Positions 32,443-33,995 of a stretch of DNA of 33,995 bases are shown piece by piece. The position numbers were made by a program, and so were the translations under genes. The notes under the pieces were generated by a model, which saw only the letters and a list, made by a program, of their open reading frames with translations, did no database searches and was not told the origin of the DNA. This stretch comes from an uncultured Pseudobutyrivibrio sp. (lineage in GTDB: Bacteria; Bacillota; Clostridia; Lachnospirales; Lachnospiraceae), in the NCBI GenBank assembly GCA_945946605.1, contig CAMEWP010000005.1:1-33995 (forward strand). The letters are read 5' to 3'. The number at the start of each line of letters is the position of its first letter. The stretch's first letter is position 1.

Positions 32443-33995
32443 ATGTCAGACATTTCCGCAAAGCAGATCAAAGAGATAGAAGAGGATTTGGAAAAGGAAA
32501 ATGAAGGGTTAGTACAGACCGAGGATTTTGTGGAGCCTGAGAAGTTATACGATGAACTGATCGACCGGATCCATAAATATCACCCGAATGCGGACATCTC
32601 CATGATCGAGAAAGCCTATCATGTTGCACGGGATGCCCATAAGGGACAGGTGCGCAAATCCGGAGAAGAATATATCATTCATCCTCTTTGCGTTGCCATT
32701 ATTCTTGCGGATCTGGAGCTGGATAAGGAGACCATCGTGGCAGGTCTTCTCCATGATGTGGTGGAAGACACTGTTATGACAAAGGAGCAGATCGCATCGG
32801 AATTCTCCGATGAGGTGGCACTTCTGGTAGATGGTGTCACAAAACTGGGACAGTTGTCCTACGATGCGGATAAGGTGGAAGTCCAGGCGGAAAATCTTCG
32901 TAAGATGTTTCTGGCCATGGCAAAAGATATCCGTGTGATCATGATCAAACTGGCAGACCGCCTTCACAATATGCGTACCCTGAAATATATGCCGCCGGAA
33001 AAACAGCGGGAGAAGGCAAAGGAGACCATGGAGATCTATGCTCCTCTGGCACAGCGCCTTGGTATCAGCAAGATCAAGGTGGAACTGGATGACCTTGCCC
33101 TGAAATATCTGGAGCCGGAGGCCTATTATGATCTGGTGGAAAAGGTTGCCCTGCGCAAGGCCCAGAGAGAGGAATATGTCAAGTCCCTGGAAGAGGAAGT
33201 GGCCAAACATATTGCAGATGCCGGCATCAAAGCAAAGATTGAGGGCCGGGCAAAGCATTTCTTCAGTATCTATAAAAAGATGGTGAATCAGCACAAGACT
33301 ATTGACCAGATCTATGATCTGTTTGCCATTCGTATCATTGTGGATACGGTAAAAGACTGTTATGCGGCGCTGGGTGTTATCCATGAAATGTATACCCCTA
33401 TCCCCGGGCGGTTTAAAGATTATATTGCCATGCCAAAGCCCAATATGTACCAGTCCCTGCACACTACCCTCATCGGACCCAACGGTACTCCCTTTGAGAT
33501 CCAGATCCGGACATACGACATGCACCGTACCTCTGAGTATGGTATCGCAGCCCACTGGAAATATAAAGAGAGCGGCGAAGGTGCCACCATCAACCAGGAA
33601 GAGGAGAAGTTAAGCTGGCTTCGCCAGATCTTAGAGTGGCAGCGGGACATGTCCGATAACAAGGAATTCATGAGCCTTTTGAAGAGCGATCTGAACCTGT
33701 TTTCCGACACGGTGTTCTGTTTTACCCCCTCCGGAGATGTAAAGAATCTGCCCAATGGCTCAACTCCCATTGATTTTGCCTACAGCATCCATTCGGCAGT
33801 GGGCAACCGCATGGTGGGAGCAAAGGTAAACGGCAAGTTGGTGCCCATCGATTATGAGATCCAGAACGGTGACCGGATTGAGATCATCACTTCCCAGAAT
33901 TCCAGAGGACCCAGTCGTGACTGGCTGAAACTGGTGAAGAGCACCCAGGCGAAGAATAAGATCAACCAGTGGTTCCGCAATGAGTTTAAAGAGGA
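32443..33995 (+). CDS. relA: bifunctional (p)ppGpp synthetase/hydrolase, RelA/SpoT type (3' end cut by the window)
   Basis: At least 517 residues are encoded before the window ends; the frame is still open. Order of domains: HD hydrolase (about 55-200; H104-D105-x2-E108-D109 in HDVVEDT, also ADRLHNMRTL), the synthetase domain (about 250-400; R323 in RFKDYIAMPKPN, YQSLHTTL, EIQIRT, EYGIAAHWKYK) and the beginning of TGS (DTVFCFTPSGDV, about 421 onward). Both active sites look intact, so it should both make and degrade the alarmone. The missing part would hold the helical and ACT domains. Single RelA-type genes of this kind (Rel) are usual in Firmicutes. Confidence 0.96.
   Translation, partial: MSDISAKQIKEIEEDLEKENEGLVQTEDFVEPEKLYDELIDRIHKYHPNADISMIEKAYHVARDAHKGQVRKSGEEYIIHPLCVAIILADLELDKETIVAGLLHDVVEDTVMTKEQIASEFSDEVALLVDGVTKLGQLSYDADKVEVQAENLRKMFLAMAKDIRVIMIKLADRLHNMRTLKYMPPEKQREKAKETMEIYAPLAQRLGISKIKVELDDLALKYLEPEAYYDLVEKVALRKAQREEYVKSLEEEVAKHIADAGIKAKIEGRAKHFFSIYKKMVNQHKTIDQIYDLFAIRIIVDTVKDCYAALGVIHEMYTPIPGRFKDYIAMPKPNMYQSLHTTLIGPNGTPFEIQIRTYDMHRTSEYGIAAHWKYKESGEGATINQEEEKLSWLRQILEWQRDMSDNKEFMSLLKSDLNLFSDTVFCFTPSGDVKNLPNGSTPIDFAYSIHSAVGNRMVGAKVNGKLVPIDYEIQNGDRIEIITSQNSRGPSRDWLKLVKSTQAKNKINQWFRNEFKE

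Noticed and set aside
32545-33555. 336-codon open frame on the minus strand inside the relA region
   Set aside because: The plus strand here encodes unmistakable RelA/SpoT HD and synthetase domains; the minus frame is a shadow with no recognisable domain and no ribosome binding site.

Overview
The window looks like a chromosomal segment of a spore-forming anaerobic Firmicute, most likely a Lachnospiraceae (Clostridium cluster XIVa) relative. Reasons: spoVAD/spoVAE behind a sigma-G-type promoter, an LL-diaminopimelate aminotransferase (DapL) next to DapF, a HisA of the eukaryotic (yeast HIS6-like) type, AGGAGG-type ribosome binding sites throughout, and many two-component-free one-gene regulators (AraC, LysR, Rrf2, MerR). 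This is inference from gene content; no rRNA, tRNA, CRISPR array, transposase or prophage gene was recognised.

Layout. 87-938: an MBL-fold hydrolase. 933-9319: a divergent catabolic island. AraC regulator plus glycerate 2-kinase lie on the minus strand; a D-2-hydroxyacid dehydrogenase with an extra C-terminal segment, a cytoplasmic glycosidase-like protein, tartronate semialdehyde reductase and a GPH-type symporter lie on the plus strand. Together they could import a small glycoside, cleave it and feed a three-carbon acid to 2-phosphoglycerate; no described pathway with exactly this set is known to me, and it is the best candidate for an undescribed system here. 9327-12128: apt and trmO, facing a LysR/HAD pair. 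12260-15161: an Rrf2 regulator with a small ORF, a MerR regulator interrupted by an in-frame TAG, and a diaminopentanoate-dehydrogenase-like gene behind a promoter with the 19-bp spacer typical of MerR control.

15213-19267: a small membrane protein, a frameshifted DUF454 (YbaN-like) gene and a CydDC-like heterodimeric ABC exporter, behind a promoter overlapped by a GTTAG-N6-CTAAC dyad. 19278-21126: forespore module, spoVAD-spoVAE and a small Asn/Gly-rich lipoprotein that has its own near-perfect sigma-G promoter. 21142-21231 is a 90-nt near-perfect palindrome. 21269-23668: a cell wall amidase (possibly leaderless), a PAP2 phosphatase, a frameshifted YitT-family gene and a small membrane protein, closed by a bidirectional terminator against guaB.

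23787-33995: housekeeping metabolism. guaB is divergent from hisA(eukaryotic type)-dapF-dapL; then a TalC-type transaldolase, an intrinsic terminator followed by a 17-bp T-rich tandem repeat, an FGGY sugar kinase, araD, a GNAT acetyltransferase, and the 5' two thirds of a RelA/SpoT (p)ppGpp synthetase/hydrolase running off the end.

Three single-base lesions (TAG in merR, +1 in DUF454, +1 in yitT) fall within 9.5 kb. Two are in homopolymers, so read errors must be excluded before calling them biology.
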